Of a stretch of 64,000 nucleotides of DNA, positions 16,096-24,059 are shown in pieces. The notes under the pieces were generated by a model, which worked only from the letters and a program-made list of their open reading frames with translations, was not told where the DNA came from and did no database searches. Every line of letters starts with the position of its first letter. Position 1 is the first letter of the stretch. The stretch spans positions 868,001-932,000 of the forward strand of contig NZ_JQNR01000005.1 in assembly GCF_000745345.1 (NCBI RefSeq), written 5' to 3'. The stretch comes from Actinacidiphila yeochonensis CN732. GTDB lineage: Bacteria; Actinomycetota; Actinomycetes; Streptomycetales; Streptomycetaceae. Made by a program: the position numbers and the translations under genes.

Positions 16096-17166
16096 TCACC
16101 ACTTGGGCGTGTTCTCCTGCGGGTTCGAGCCGGTCAGGCCGGCCGACAGGATCGTCGTCCGCTGGTCGGACTTCGCGCTCGTCCACGGCTTCTCGATTTC
16201 GAGGAGCCTGCTGGTCTTCGGGTCGATGATCGCTCCGTCGGTGCCGACGTTGCCCGTGTAGGTCAGCTCCGTGCCGCTGCGGCCCGTGGCGTCCTTGACG
16301 GTACCGACGACCTTCACGCCCTTCATCTGCGACACCGCCTTGAACAGCCCGGCACGCAGCTCCGGGCTGGCCGGGGAGTTGGAGAGCAGGTCGGTCGCGT
16401 CCTCGAACGCGATCATGTTCGCGTCCTCCTCCCACTTGCCCTGCTTCGTGGTCTTCATGATCCCGAGCAGCGCCTTCGGGTCGGTGGTCAGCTTGGCCAG
16501 ACCGTCCCAGTCGTACGACTGCGTGCCGAGCTGCCATTCCGGGCTCTTCATCTCACGGTGATTCTTCGCACCGGGGAAGGCGAAGGTCATGACCATGGAC
16601 TGCGACGTGTACGAGGTGCCGTGGTCGGTCCGCATCTCCCAGTACTTCCCCGAGCCGGCCGACTGGACGGCGGCGACCTCGGCGGTGTTGTTCAGGAAGG
16701 CCGACGCGCTCTGCGCCTGCGTCGCGTGCCCCGAGCCGGAACCCACGCTCGCGACCGTCGCCACGGCACCGGCCGCGACCGCGGCGGCGGCCACGAGGCC
16801 GAGCACCCGGCGGCGCTTCCGGAACGGCGTCACCACGGCGTCCTGCTGCATGTTCTCCACGTCCTGCTGCATGTTGTCCTCCATGTCGTTGTCCGCCTTC
16901 ACCCGCGGGTCCATCCGCGCGACCCCGCGCACTCCCCTGCGTGCGTCGATCCGCGTGACCCTCCGCGCGTCGGTCCGGGCTTCCACCCGCGCGATCCCGG
17001 CCGCCTCCACCCGCACGGCCTCCTCGACCGCCGCCAGCGCCCGGGCCACGACCTGCTCCGACGGCGGCTCGACCCGGCCCGCCGCCTCCAGCGCCTTGGC
17101 GCCCGGGAAGTCCAGGAACGCCTGTCGCTCGGTCATGCCCGTCTCCTCCTCGTCACGCGTACTCAT
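16096..17166 (-). CDS. CU044_5270 family protein, putative partner of the ECF sigma factor
   Basis: A 356-residue single-pass membrane protein. The cytoplasmic N-terminus (1-120) starts MTERQAFLDFPGAKAL-like at residue 11 and has a run of charged repeats (VEARTDARRVTRIDARRG); the TM segment is about 121-142; an exported sensor-like domain has WEMRTDHGTSY, FEDATDLLSNSP and VKVVGTVKDATGRSGTEL. Its ATG at 17166 overlaps the sigma stop (ATGA), so the two are made together. An anti-sigma role is likely from context but there is no zinc-binding HxxxCxxC motif. Confidence 0.88.
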   Translation of the reverse strand: MSTRDEEETGMTERQAFLDFPGAKALEAAGRVEPPSEQVVARALAAVEEAVRVEAAGIARVEARTDARRVTRIDARRGVRGVARMDPRVKADNDMEDNMQQDVENMQQDAVVTPFRKRRRVLGLVAAAAVAAGAVATVASVGSGSGHATQAQSASAFLNNTAEVAAVQSAGSGKYWEMRTDHGTSYTSQSMVMTFAFPGAKNHREMKSPEWQLGTQSYDWDGLAKLTTDPKALLGIMKTTKQGKWEEDANMIAFEDATDLLSNSPASPELRAGLFKAVSQMKGVKVVGTVKDATGRSGTELTYTGNVGTDGAIIDPKTSRLLEIEKPWTSAKSDQRTTILSAGLTGSNPQENTPKW

Positions 17167-17753
17167 GCCAGGTCTCCCGTCACGGCCAGGTTTCGTCGGG
17201 CGAGGCGGGGCGGTGTGAGCCGCTCGCGCAATCTGCGCCGGGCCCGGTGCAGCCGCGAACGGGCCGTCCCGCTCGGGATGCCCACGGCGTCGGCCGCCTC
17301 GGTGGGGGTCAGCTGCTCCCAACTGACCAGGAGCATCACCTCCCGCTCCTCGGCGGGCAGCTCGGCCAGCGCCTGGCGCAGCGCGGGTGCCATAGCCGCC
17401 GCGTCCAGCCGCTGGTCCACCGCCTGCCACGGGTCGCTGACACGCGCCTCCGGCAGTGCCTCCACCCGCTCCGCCCGCCGCAGATGGGCGGCGAGAACGT
17501 TGCGGGCCACCCCGAACAGCCAGCCGCGCGCCGATCCCCGCGAGGGGTCGAACGTGCGCCGCGCTGCGAACGCCTGCAGCCACGCCTCGGACAGCAGATC
17601 GTCCGCCGCGCCGGGCACCCGCCGCGCGAAGTAGCCGTGCAGGGCGGCCGAGTACATCTCGACCAGGGGCGTGAACGCCGCAGGATCACCGGCCGCCATG
17701 GCCAGCTGGGCGTCAGCGCCGCGCTCGCCACTCAGGTCGTGCTCGGTTTCCAC
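17163..17753 (-). CDS. ECF (RpoE-like) RNA polymerase sigma factor
   Basis: A 196-residue sigma-70 family protein: region 2 (FTPLVEMYSAALHGYFARRV through SARGWLFGVARNVLAAHLRR) and region 4 (LRQALAELPAEEREVMLLVSWEQLTPTEAADAVGIPSGTARSRLHRARRRL). GTG at 17753 is chosen because GGAGACGGAGA precedes it; the open frame runs to 17924 without family features. It overlaps the CU044_5270 gene downstream. Its targets may include its own promoter. Confidence 0.93.
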   Translation of the reverse strand: METEHDLSGERGADAQLAMAAGDPAAFTPLVEMYSAALHGYFARRVPGAADDLLSEAWLQAFAARRTFDPSRGSARGWLFGVARNVLAAHLRRAERVEALPEARVSDPWQAVDQRLDAAAMAPALRQALAELPAEEREVMLLVSWEQLTPTEAADAVGIPSGTARSRLHRARRRLRERLTPPRLARRNLAVTGDLA

Positions 17754-18017
17754 GGATTCTCCGTCTCCGACCGCCGAGACGACGGTCTTACCCTCTACTT
17801 GTCGCGCGGCGGGATCCGCGTTCGCGGCACTGCCCGGCGGTGTACGACCTCCCCATGCTCCGCACGGCACCCGGGCGCTCACGGGGCAGGGACACGGTGC
17901 GCCTCCTGCCGGGGCGTGGCGCACCTCGCTAGGTTGCTCTTCGCGTCTCTCCGATCACGGTGCGTAGTTCCACTGCGACGGAAGAGCACCACGGCCACGC
18001 ACAGAGCGGAGAACCCC

Positions 18018-18818
18018 ATGCCCGTACGCTCCACGCCCTGGCCGGAGGGAACCCCCTGCTGGGTGGACTGCCAGGTGGACGATCCGGTCAAGGCGAGCGC
18101 GTTCTACTCCGCCCTGTTCGGCTGGGAGATCCGCAACGGCCCGCTGGACTCCGGCGGGCACTTCCGGGCGGTGCGGGACGGCCGGGTCATCGCCGGGATC
18201 GGCCCCATTCCGCGACCCGGGATGCATTCGGTGTGGACCACCTTCTTCGCCGCCGAGGACGCCGACGCCGCCGCCGGACGGCTGGTCAGGGCCGGGGGAC
18301 AGCTCCTGGCTCCCCCGTTCGACGTACGCGACCAGGGGCGGATGTCCGTCGGCGCGGACCCCACCGGTGGAGTGTTCGGGATCTGGCAGGCCCACGCGCA
18401 CAACGGTGCCGCCGTCTACAACGAACACGGCGCCTACTGCTGGAACGAGCTGCACACCCGGCAGCTCGACACCGCGAAGCGGTTCTACGCCGAGGTCTTC
18501 GACCTCACCTACGCCGACATCGGCGACGACGCGACCACGAAGTACACGATCTTCACCCCGCCGGGCGAGGAAAAGCCCGCCGGCGGCATGCACGACGACA
18601 CCCTGACCCCCGGCGAACCGACGCCCAGCCACTGGCTCATCTGGTTCCAGTACGACGGCGTCGACACCGCGGTCGAACGGGTCGTCGAACTGGGCGGCAC
18701 GGTGCTCACGCCTCCGGCCGACTCGCCCTTCGGCCGGATGGCGGTGGTCACGGCACCGCAGGGCGAGAGGTTCGGCCTCATCGACGCCAACGTGAAGACG
18801 GGGGAAGTGCCGCAGTAG
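18018..18818 (+). CDS. VOC family protein with two glyoxalase-like domains
   Basis: A 266-residue cytosolic protein with two VOC modules: 1-125 (PCWVDCQVDDPVKASAFYSALFGWEI ... DPTGGVFGIWQ) and 130-260 (CWNELHTRQLDTAKRFYAEVFDL ... APQGERFGLID). Members bind a metal and act as dioxygenases, isomerases or antibiotic-binding proteins; this type is usually annotated only as VOC/glyoxalase-like. ATG at 18018 with GGAGA upstream. It is divergent from the ECF sigma gene. Confidence 0.92.
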   Translation: MPVRSTPWPEGTPCWVDCQVDDPVKASAFYSALFGWEIRNGPLDSGGHFRAVRDGRVIAGIGPIPRPGMHSVWTTFFAAEDADAAAGRLVRAGGQLLAPPFDVRDQGRMSVGADPTGGVFGIWQAHAHNGAAVYNEHGAYCWNELHTRQLDTAKRFYAEVFDLTYADIGDDATTKYTIFTPPGEEKPAGGMHDDTLTPGEPTPSHWLIWFQYDGVDTAVERVVELGGTVLTPPADSPFGRMAVVTAPQGERFGLIDANVKTGEVPQ

Positions 18819-18938
18819 CGGGCGGAGGCGGGAGCGCGGGCGGAGGCACTGGCGGGGGCTCGTTCACGGGCGCGCTCCCGGATTGGCCGAGGTAGTTGTC
18901 AACCTTGCCCCCCGTTCCCCACGGGGCTCGGCGCTTGA

Positions 18939-19499
18939 TCACGCTCCGTGTTCGTCGCCCTCGGAGGTGGCAGCTTCGGGTGCACCGTCGGAGGCGGCGA
19001 TGAGTTCGCTCAGCCGCCGGGTCAGCGTCACGAGCTGAACGCGCTCGCTCGGCGTGAAGGCGGCGAAGGCACGCGCCTGCCGTTCGCGCAGCCGCCCTTG
19101 CAGGTGGGCGAGCTTGACGGCGCCTTCCTCGGTGAGGCTGACGAGGACCTGCCGCTCGTCGCGCGCCGAGCGCTCACGCACCACCACCCCCTTGCCTTCG
19201 AGCTGCTTGAGCATGCGCGTGGCGGTGGGAACGCTCACGTCGGCGTTGGCCGCGAGCCGGCTGACGGGGATCTCCCGCTCCCGGGCCAGGGGTTCGAGCA
19301 GCGTCAACTGCGCGAGCGAGATCCCACCGTCCTGGTGCGTGGCCGTGGTGCGGGCCCGGCGCATGGCGAAGAAGAGCGCGTCGGCGGCCTGCGCCAGGTC
19401 CTCGGCGGCCACATCCGCCACGTCTTTCACGTCTCTCACTTCTTTCACGTCTGCCGCCCGTTCCGGGCCCGGACCCTCGCCCTTGATCTCGTTTCTCAC
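18939..19499 (-). CDS. MarR-family transcriptional regulator
   Basis: A 186-residue winged-helix regulator: helix ISLAQLTLLEPLAREREIPVSRLAANADVSVPTATRMLKQLEGKG, wing VVVRERSARDERQVLVSLTEEG. The first 35 residues carry a charged repeat (VKEVRDVKDVADVAAED). GTG at 19499 is used; the frame to 19535 would include the operator. It is divergent from the amidohydrolase gene, with a perfect palindrome between, so it probably represses both. Confidence 0.92.
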   Translation of the reverse strand: MRNEIKGEGPGPERAADVKEVRDVKDVADVAAEDLAQAADALFFAMRRARTTATHQDGGISLAQLTLLEPLAREREIPVSRLAANADVSVPTATRMLKQLEGKGVVVRERSARDERQVLVSLTEEGAVKLAHLQGRLRERQARAFAAFTPSERVQLVTLTRRLSELIAASDGAPEAATSEGDEHGA

Positions 19500-19527
19500 G
19501 AGTGCTAGCTTACCAACCAAGCAAACA

Positions 19528-19541
19528 GTTAGCACGCTAAC
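19528..19541. promoter_or_regulatory. Palindromic operator between marR and amidohydrolase genes
   Basis: GTTAGCACGCTAAC: 6-bp arms around a 2-bp centre, in a locally A/T-rich island (19500-19560) between divergent starts. A related, incomplete word TGCTAGCTTACC lies at 19503. The size and place fit MarR binding. Confidence 0.75.
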
Positions 19542-19561
19542 GATTAGGGAGCTTGGTAATC

Positions 19562-20506
19562 ATGACCACCAACGCAGGCCGCATAGACGTCCACCAGCAC
19601 CTGATCCCCGCGGCCTATCGCGCGCTGCTCGACCAGCGCGGGCTGACCGCCGGGGGCTGGCCCACACCCGACTGGGACCCGCAGTCCGCGATCGGGATGA
19701 TGGACCGGCGCTCCATCGCGACCGGGGTCCTGTCGATCAGCTCCCCGGGCGTGCACCTGGGCGACGACGCCGAGGGCCGCGCCCTGGCGCGGAGCGTCAA
19801 CGAGTTCGGCGCCGAACTGGTCAAGGACCGGCCCGACCGGTTCGGCCTCTTCGCGTCCGTCCCGCTGCCGGACGTCGACGGCGCCGTCGCCGAGGCCGTG
19901 TACGCGCTGGACGAGCTGCACGCGGACGGCGTCGTACTGCTCTCCAACGCCCACGGCCGCTACCTCGGGGAGAAGGAGTTCGAGCCGCTGTGGGCCGAAC
20001 TCGACGCCCGTTCCGCGGTGGTGTTCATCCACCCGACCGCCCCGCAGCTGCCCATGCTGGACGGGCTGCCCAGCCCGCTGCTGGACTTCCCCTTCGACAC
20101 CACCCGCACCGCGCTGCACATGGTGGCCAACGGCGTGATGAGCCGCCACACGCAGCTGAAGGTGATCCTCTCGCACGGCGGCGGCTTCCTGCCCTACGCG
20201 GCCGTCCGGTTCGCCGGTGCCTCGCAGTTCGTGCCCGGCACCACGTCCGAGGGCATCCTGGCCGACCTGCGCCGCTTCTACTTCGACACGGCCCTGTCCG
20301 CCACGCCGTACTCGCTGCCGTCCCTGCTGGCCTTCGCCGAGCCCGGCCACGTCCTCTACGGCAGCGACTCCCCGTTCGCGTCCGAACCGTGGGGCGTGGA
20401 GTTCGACGCCGGACTCGACGGCTACTCCGGCTGGCAGCCCGGCCAGCAGCACGCCGTCAACCGCGGCAGCGCCGAAGCGCTCTTCCCCCGCCTCGCGCGC
20501 CCCTGA
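19562..20506 (+). CDS. Amidohydrolase family protein (ACMSD-like)
   Basis: A 314-residue amidohydrolase_2 (TIM-barrel metal hydrolase/decarboxylase): IDVHQHLIP near the start (metal ligands HxH), FIHPTAPQ, LSHGGGFLPY and YGSDSPFA (catalytic Asp). Members decarboxylate or hydrolyse aromatic acids, for example ACMSD and resorcylate decarboxylases. ATG at 19562 has AGGGAG ten bases upstream; the TTG at 19553 is too close to it. It is likely controlled by the divergent MarR regulator, pointing to an aromatic or phenolic inducer. Confidence 0.92.
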   Translation: MTTNAGRIDVHQHLIPAAYRALLDQRGLTAGGWPTPDWDPQSAIGMMDRRSIATGVLSISSPGVHLGDDAEGRALARSVNEFGAELVKDRPDRFGLFASVPLPDVDGAVAEAVYALDELHADGVVLLSNAHGRYLGEKEFEPLWAELDARSAVVFIHPTAPQLPMLDGLPSPLLDFPFDTTRTALHMVANGVMSRHTQLKVILSHGGGFLPYAAVRFAGASQFVPGTTSEGILADLRRFYFDTALSATPYSLPSLLAFAEPGHVLYGSDSPFASEPWGVEFDAGLDGYSGWQPGQQHAVNRGSAEALFPRLARP

Positions 20507-20588
20507 CCCGGCGCCCCGGCGCCGCGGCGACCCGGCGGCCTCGGCAGCACGACGGCCTCGGCCGATCCGCCCGGCGCCCTCGTCGGTC

Positions 20589-20656
20589 CGTCTGCCTCGT
20601 CGGACCGTCTGCCTCGTCGGACCGTCTGCCTCGTCGGACCGTCTGCCTCGTCGGAC
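20589..20656. repeat. 17-bp tandem repeat, four copies
   Basis: Exact units CGTCTGCCTCGTCGGAC at 20589, 20606, 20623 and 20640. It lies in the 431-bp gap after the amidohydrolase gene. The rest of the gap holds the promoter of the next operon (see 20724-20806). Confidence 0.9.
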
Positions 20657-20723
20657 CGGCGACCTCACAGGCCCGTCGCGGACCCGCTCACCGGAGCCGG
20701 TCCGCACCCGCCTGAGCTGCCGC

Positions 20724-20806
20724 GTCAAGGGAACGTCAGGAAGCGGGACGGAGCGTCAAGCGCGTGTCAGCGGCCGGCGGAGGCCGCCGGGGGCCGGGCA
20801 TAGCGT
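20724..20806 (+). promoter_or_regulatory. Four-GTCA direct-repeat promoter (first copy)
   Basis: GTCA at 20724, 20735, 20755 and 20766: two pairs with 11-bp period, 20 bp between the pairs. TAGCGTCC at 20801 fits a -10 element, 35 bp from the last repeat. The next gene starts at 20938, so the leader would be about 130 nt. The same layout occurs at 23284-23365. Geometry resembles sites of OmpR-type response regulators; the regulator is unknown. Confidence 0.55.
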
Positions 20807-20937
20807 CCTTGCCAGGACGCCTCTCGCGACCGCCGTCGCGGCAGCCCGCGTGAAGCGGCCCGGCCCGCACCCTCCACGGGTGCGGCGCCGAAGACCGCCC
20901 GGCCCAACGGCCGGGCCACCCGTGAAGGAGCCGCGCC

Positions 20938-21306
20938 ATGTCCGCACCCCTGGCCGCCGAGGACCCCGAGCCCCTTGAACCCGTCCCGGCCGGAACCGCG
21001 TTGTACGTCCCGGTCCGGCCGGGTCCCACCGGGCCGACCGCCCGCTTCTTCCGCACCGCCCTGGGCGGCCGGACGGCGGTGGCGTTCACCACCGAGGAGC
21101 GGCTGCGCGCCACGCTCGGCCGGCAGCCGTACATCCGGCTGGCCGAGCCGGCGCTGCGGGCACTGGCCGAACCGCTGGGGGTGCTCGAACTGCGCCTCGA
21201 CCCCCGGCTGGCCGCGCCCGCGCCCGCCCAGGTGCCCGACGTGCCGCACCCCGCGCCCGCCGGCCTGGGGCTCGCCGGCCACCCCGCCACGGGAGGTGTC
21301 CGATGA
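20938..21306 (+). CDS. SAV_915-like small protein
   Basis: A 122-residue soluble protein. TALYVPVRPG..., VAFTTEERLRATLGRQPYIRLAEPALRALAEPLGVLELRLDPRL resembles the SAV_915 / SseB-N-like family of Streptomyces, whose function is unknown. ATG has GAAGGAG upstream. Its last codons overlap the LysA-like start (ATGA), so it is coupled to that enzyme. Confidence 0.8.
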   Translation: MSAPLAAEDPEPLEPVPAGTALYVPVRPGPTGPTARFFRTALGGRTAVAFTTEERLRATLGRQPYIRLAEPALRALAEPLGVLELRLDPRLAAPAPAQVPDVPHPAPAGLGLAGHPATGGVR

Positions 21307-22958
21307 CGCGTCCTGCCGTACACCCGCCCCTCCACGGAGCCGTCCGGGAGCCCGCGGGTCCGGCCCTGCGGAGGTCGACCGGTCCGGGCCCGGGTACGGC
21401 GCTCGTCGCCGGCACGGGCACCCCGCGCCCCGCCATCGGGGTGCGGCAACCGCAGCGCGTTCAGGACGACCTTCGGGAGGACGTACTCGTGGACGCCCCG
21501 CAGGACACCCCCCAGGACATCCCGCTGGACCTTCCCCAGGATCTTCCGCGCGACATTCCGCTGGACCTTCCCCAGGACCTTCCGCGCGACATTCCGCTGG
21601 ACCTTCCGCGCGACATTCCGCGCGACCTCACCGAGACCGTGACCGTCCCGAGGGCTCTCGGCGCCGACCCGCTGTCGGTGTGGCCCGCCTCCGCCCGGCC
21701 CGCGCCCGGCGGGGACGTGGCCGTCGGCGGGGTGTCGCTGGCCGAGGCGGCGGACCGCTTCGGCACCCCCCTCTACGTACTCGACGAGGCCGAGGTGCGG
21801 GCCCGCTGCCGCGGCTACCTGGCCGCGTTCCCCGACGCCGACGTCGTCTACGCGGCCAAGGCGTTCCTGTGCCGGGCGGTGGCCCGCTGGGTGCGCGAGG
21901 AGGGCCTGGGCCTGGACGTGTGCTCGGCCGGCGAGCTGGAACTGGCCGTGACCAGCGGCTTCCCCGCCGAACGGATCGTCCTGCACGGCAACGCCAAGAC
22001 CCCGGAGGACCTGCGGGCCGCCGTCCGCCTCGGGGTGGGCCGGATCGTCATCGACAGCCCCGCCGAGATCGCCCGCATCGCCACCCTCGTACGCCCCGGC
22101 GACCGGCAGGCGGTGATGCTGCGGGTGGTGCCCGGCGTGGTCGCCGGCGGCCACCAGTCGGTGCGCACCGGCGGCGAGGGCCAGAAGTTCGGGCTCTCCC
22201 TCACCGACGGCTCCGCGCAGCACGCCGTGGACCGGGTGCTGGGCCAGCCGGGCCTCGAACTGGTCGGCCTGCACTGCCACATCGGCTCCCAGATCGCGAC
22301 CGTGAAGCCGTACCTGGCGGCGGTCCGGCGGCTGGTCGGGCTGCTGGCCCGCATCCGCGACCAGCACGGCGTGGCGCTGCCGCAGCTCGACATCGGCGGC
22401 GGCCACGCGGTCGCCTACCGCCCGGGCGAACCCGCCCTGGACGTCCCCACGTTGGCCGCCCGGGTGCGCGCCGAACTCGCCGACGGGTGCGCCGGCAACG
22501 GCCTCCCGGTACCCCGGCTCACGGTGGAGCCCGGCCGGGCGGTCATCGGGCCCGCCGGGGTGGCGCTCTACCGGGTGCTGTCTATCAAGCACGGCGGCGG
22601 CCGCACCATGGTCGCCGTGGACGGCGGCATGGGCGACAACCCGCGCCCCGCCCTCTACGGAGTGCGGTACGCGCCACTGCTGGTGGGCCGGGCCAGCACC
22701 GCCCGCCCCGTCCCGGTGGACGTCGTGGGCCGCTACTGCGAGGCCGGCGACATCCTCGCCGAGGACGTCGCCCTGCCCGAGGACCTGCGACCCGGCGACC
22801 TGCTGGCCGTACCCGTCGCGGGCGCGTACCACCTCTCGATGGCGGCCGCGTACAACATGGTCGGCCGCCCGCCCGTCGTGGGCGTCGCGGACGGCACCGC
22901 ACGCCTCCTGGTGCGCCGCGAGTCGCTGGCGGACCTGTCCCTGCGCGACGTCGGCTGA
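21303..22958 (+). CDS. LysA-like PLP decarboxylase with repeat-rich N-terminal extension
   Basis: A 551-residue fold-III PLP enzyme. From about 140 it matches diaminopimelate/ornithine decarboxylases: PLP Lys186 in VVYAAKAFLCRAV, LHCHIGSQ, DIGGGHAVAY, TVEPGRAV and CEAGDILAED (active-site Cys). The first ~140 residues are extra; residues about 63-109 are an Asp/Pro repeat of DIPLDLPQDLPR units from 36-bp DNA repeats. LysA normally makes lysine from meso-DAP; the pairing with a SAV_915-like gene, the special promoter and the extension suggest a second, specialised decarboxylase rather than the housekeeping LysA (inference). Confidence 0.88.
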   Translation: MTRPAVHPPLHGAVREPAGPALRRSTGPGPGTALVAGTGTPRPAIGVRQPQRVQDDLREDVLVDAPQDTPQDIPLDLPQDLPRDIPLDLPQDLPRDIPLDLPRDIPRDLTETVTVPRALGADPLSVWPASARPAPGGDVAVGGVSLAEAADRFGTPLYVLDEAEVRARCRGYLAAFPDADVVYAAKAFLCRAVARWVREEGLGLDVCSAGELELAVTSGFPAERIVLHGNAKTPEDLRAAVRLGVGRIVIDSPAEIARIATLVRPGDRQAVMLRVVPGVVAGGHQSVRTGGEGQKFGLSLTDGSAQHAVDRVLGQPGLELVGLHCHIGSQIATVKPYLAAVRRLVGLLARIRDQHGVALPQLDIGGGHAVAYRPGEPALDVPTLAARVRAELADGCAGNGLPVPRLTVEPGRAVIGPAGVALYRVLSIKHGGGRTMVAVDGGMGDNPRPALYGVRYAPLLVGRASTARPVPVDVVGRYCEAGDILAEDVALPEDLRPGDLLAVPVAGAYHLSMAAAYNMVGRPPVVGVADGTARLLVRRESLADLSLRDVG

Positions 22959-23024
22959 CGCACCGCCGGGACCGCCGGACATCGACTGACGCACGGCCGG
23001 AACCGGCCGGCATCGGCTGAGACC

Positions 23025-23058
23025 GTGGCAGCCGACGTCGGCGGACGTCCGCTGCCAC
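23025..23058 (+). terminator. Hairpin after the LysA-like gene
   Basis: GTGGCAGC and GACGT on the left pair with ACGTC and GCTGCCAC on the right, with one-base bulges; 66 bp after the stop. Confidence 0.6.
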
Positions 23059-23100
23059 CGGGCCGGGGCGCCTGCTCATCGCCCCGGCCCACCCCACGCG

Positions 23101-23136
23101 GGCCCGTACCCGGCCGTCCAGGCCCGGGTACGGGCC
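23101..23136. terminator. Second strong hairpin after the LysA-like gene
   Basis: A perfect 13-bp stem GGCCCGTACCCGG (23101-23113) with 23124-23136. It lies before the 22-bp repeat array; no T-tract. Confidence 0.6.
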
Positions 23137-23188
23137 CGCCGCCGTACCGGCTCCTGCCCGCGCCGTACCGCGCGAAGGCGGGCCCCAG

Positions 23189-23276
23189 AGGGTCGGACGG
23201 CGGGCTTCGGAGGGTCGGACGGCGGGTTCCGGAGGGTCGGACGGCGGGTTCCGGAGGGTCCGACGGCGGGCTTCGG
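23189..23276. repeat. 22-bp tandem repeat, four copies
   Basis: Copies at 23189, 23211, 23233 and 23255, each opening AGGGTCGGACGGCGGG (the last has AGGGTCCGAC). They directly precede the GTCA-repeat promoter of the next gene. Confidence 0.88.
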
Positions 23277-23283
23277 CGTCGGT

Positions 23284-23365
23284 GTCAGGGGGGTGTCAGG
23301 AAGGGCTCGGGAGGCGTCAGGGCGGCGTCAAGGGCCCGTTCAGCGAGGCGGCCGGTGCCTAGCGT
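23284..23365 (+). promoter_or_regulatory. Four-GTCA direct-repeat promoter (second copy)
   Basis: GTCA at 23284, 23295, 23316 and 23327: pairs with 11-bp period separated by 21 bp, then TAGCGTC at 23360, 33 bp from the last repeat. The match to 20724-20806 in repeat number, spacing and -10 is close. Here the -10 ends seven bases before the ATG, so the transcript would be almost leaderless. Confidence 0.55.
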
Positions 23366-23372
23366 CGGAGAC

Positions 23373-23930
23373 ATGCAGCGCGGCGACTTCCCCACCACGG
23401 CGTCCCGTCCCCCGGCCGGAGCGGCGGCCCACCCTGTGCCCGCGCGGGACCGCGAATGGCCGCACAGAATGCGTACCGCCTACGCCTCCTCGGTCAGCGT
23501 GCTGGCCCTGGCGCTGGTCTTCGACGGCTGGGACGGCTCCCTCACCTGGTGGCGCGCCCTGCTGTGGACGGCGCTCGCGGCGACGCTCTTCGCGATCCTG
23601 CTGCCGCCGCGCACCACCGCCGGCGAGGGCTGGCTGGCCGTACGCGGCCTGCTGCACACCGAGCGGGTGCGCACCGACCGGCTCGTCTCGGCCCGCCTCA
23701 TGGGCACCGTGGACCGGCGGCTGATCCTGCGGGACGCCTCCGGCGCGCTGGCCTCCGTCGACGTGACGGTGCTGATCGCCAACCCGTTCCTCTGGCACGA
23801 GCTGGACAGCGGCGCCCGCCGCGCGCACGCCGCCGGGCTGCTGCCGGACCGGGGGGCGCTGAACGAGCTGGCCAAGGCCGTGGACGCCGACGAGGCCCGC
23901 CGACTGCTCTCCTCCGCCGGCCTGTCCTGA
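23373..23930 (+). CDS. PH-domain-like membrane protein
   Basis: A 185-residue protein with two TM helices (about 36-50 and 58-74: SVLALALVF, ALLWTALAATLFAILL) followed by a small beta domain (GWLAVRGLLHTERVRTDRLVSARLM, RRLILRDASGALASVDV), as in actinobacterial PH-like (bPH) membrane proteins. Function unknown. ATG at 23373 with GGAG close upstream. It shares a promoter pattern with the SAV_915-like/LysA-like operon. Confidence 0.82.
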   Translation: MQRGDFPTTASRPPAGAAAHPVPARDREWPHRMRTAYASSVSVLALALVFDGWDGSLTWWRALLWTALAATLFAILLPPRTTAGEGWLAVRGLLHTERVRTDRLVSARLMGTVDRRLILRDASGALASVDVTVLIANPFLWHELDSGARRAHAAGLLPDRGALNELAKAVDADEARRLLSSAGLS

Positions 23931-24059
23931 CGCGTCAGCGTCAGCGTCAGCGGCCACGACCGCGTGCACGATCTCGTCCACGACCTCGTCCGGACGCTGA
24001 CGCGGCCCGTCCCTGACGCTGCTCGTCCGGAGTGCTGACGCAAACGCCGAGGAGCCGGC

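Noticed and set aside
20724-20806. PHO box (PhoP) for the GTCA repeats
   Set aside because: The 11-bp phase agrees, but the GTTCACC core is absent in all four repeats of both arrays.
20589-23276. CRISPR-like arrays from the 17-bp and 22-bp repeats
   Set aside because: Units abut directly with no unique spacers, and there are no cas genes.
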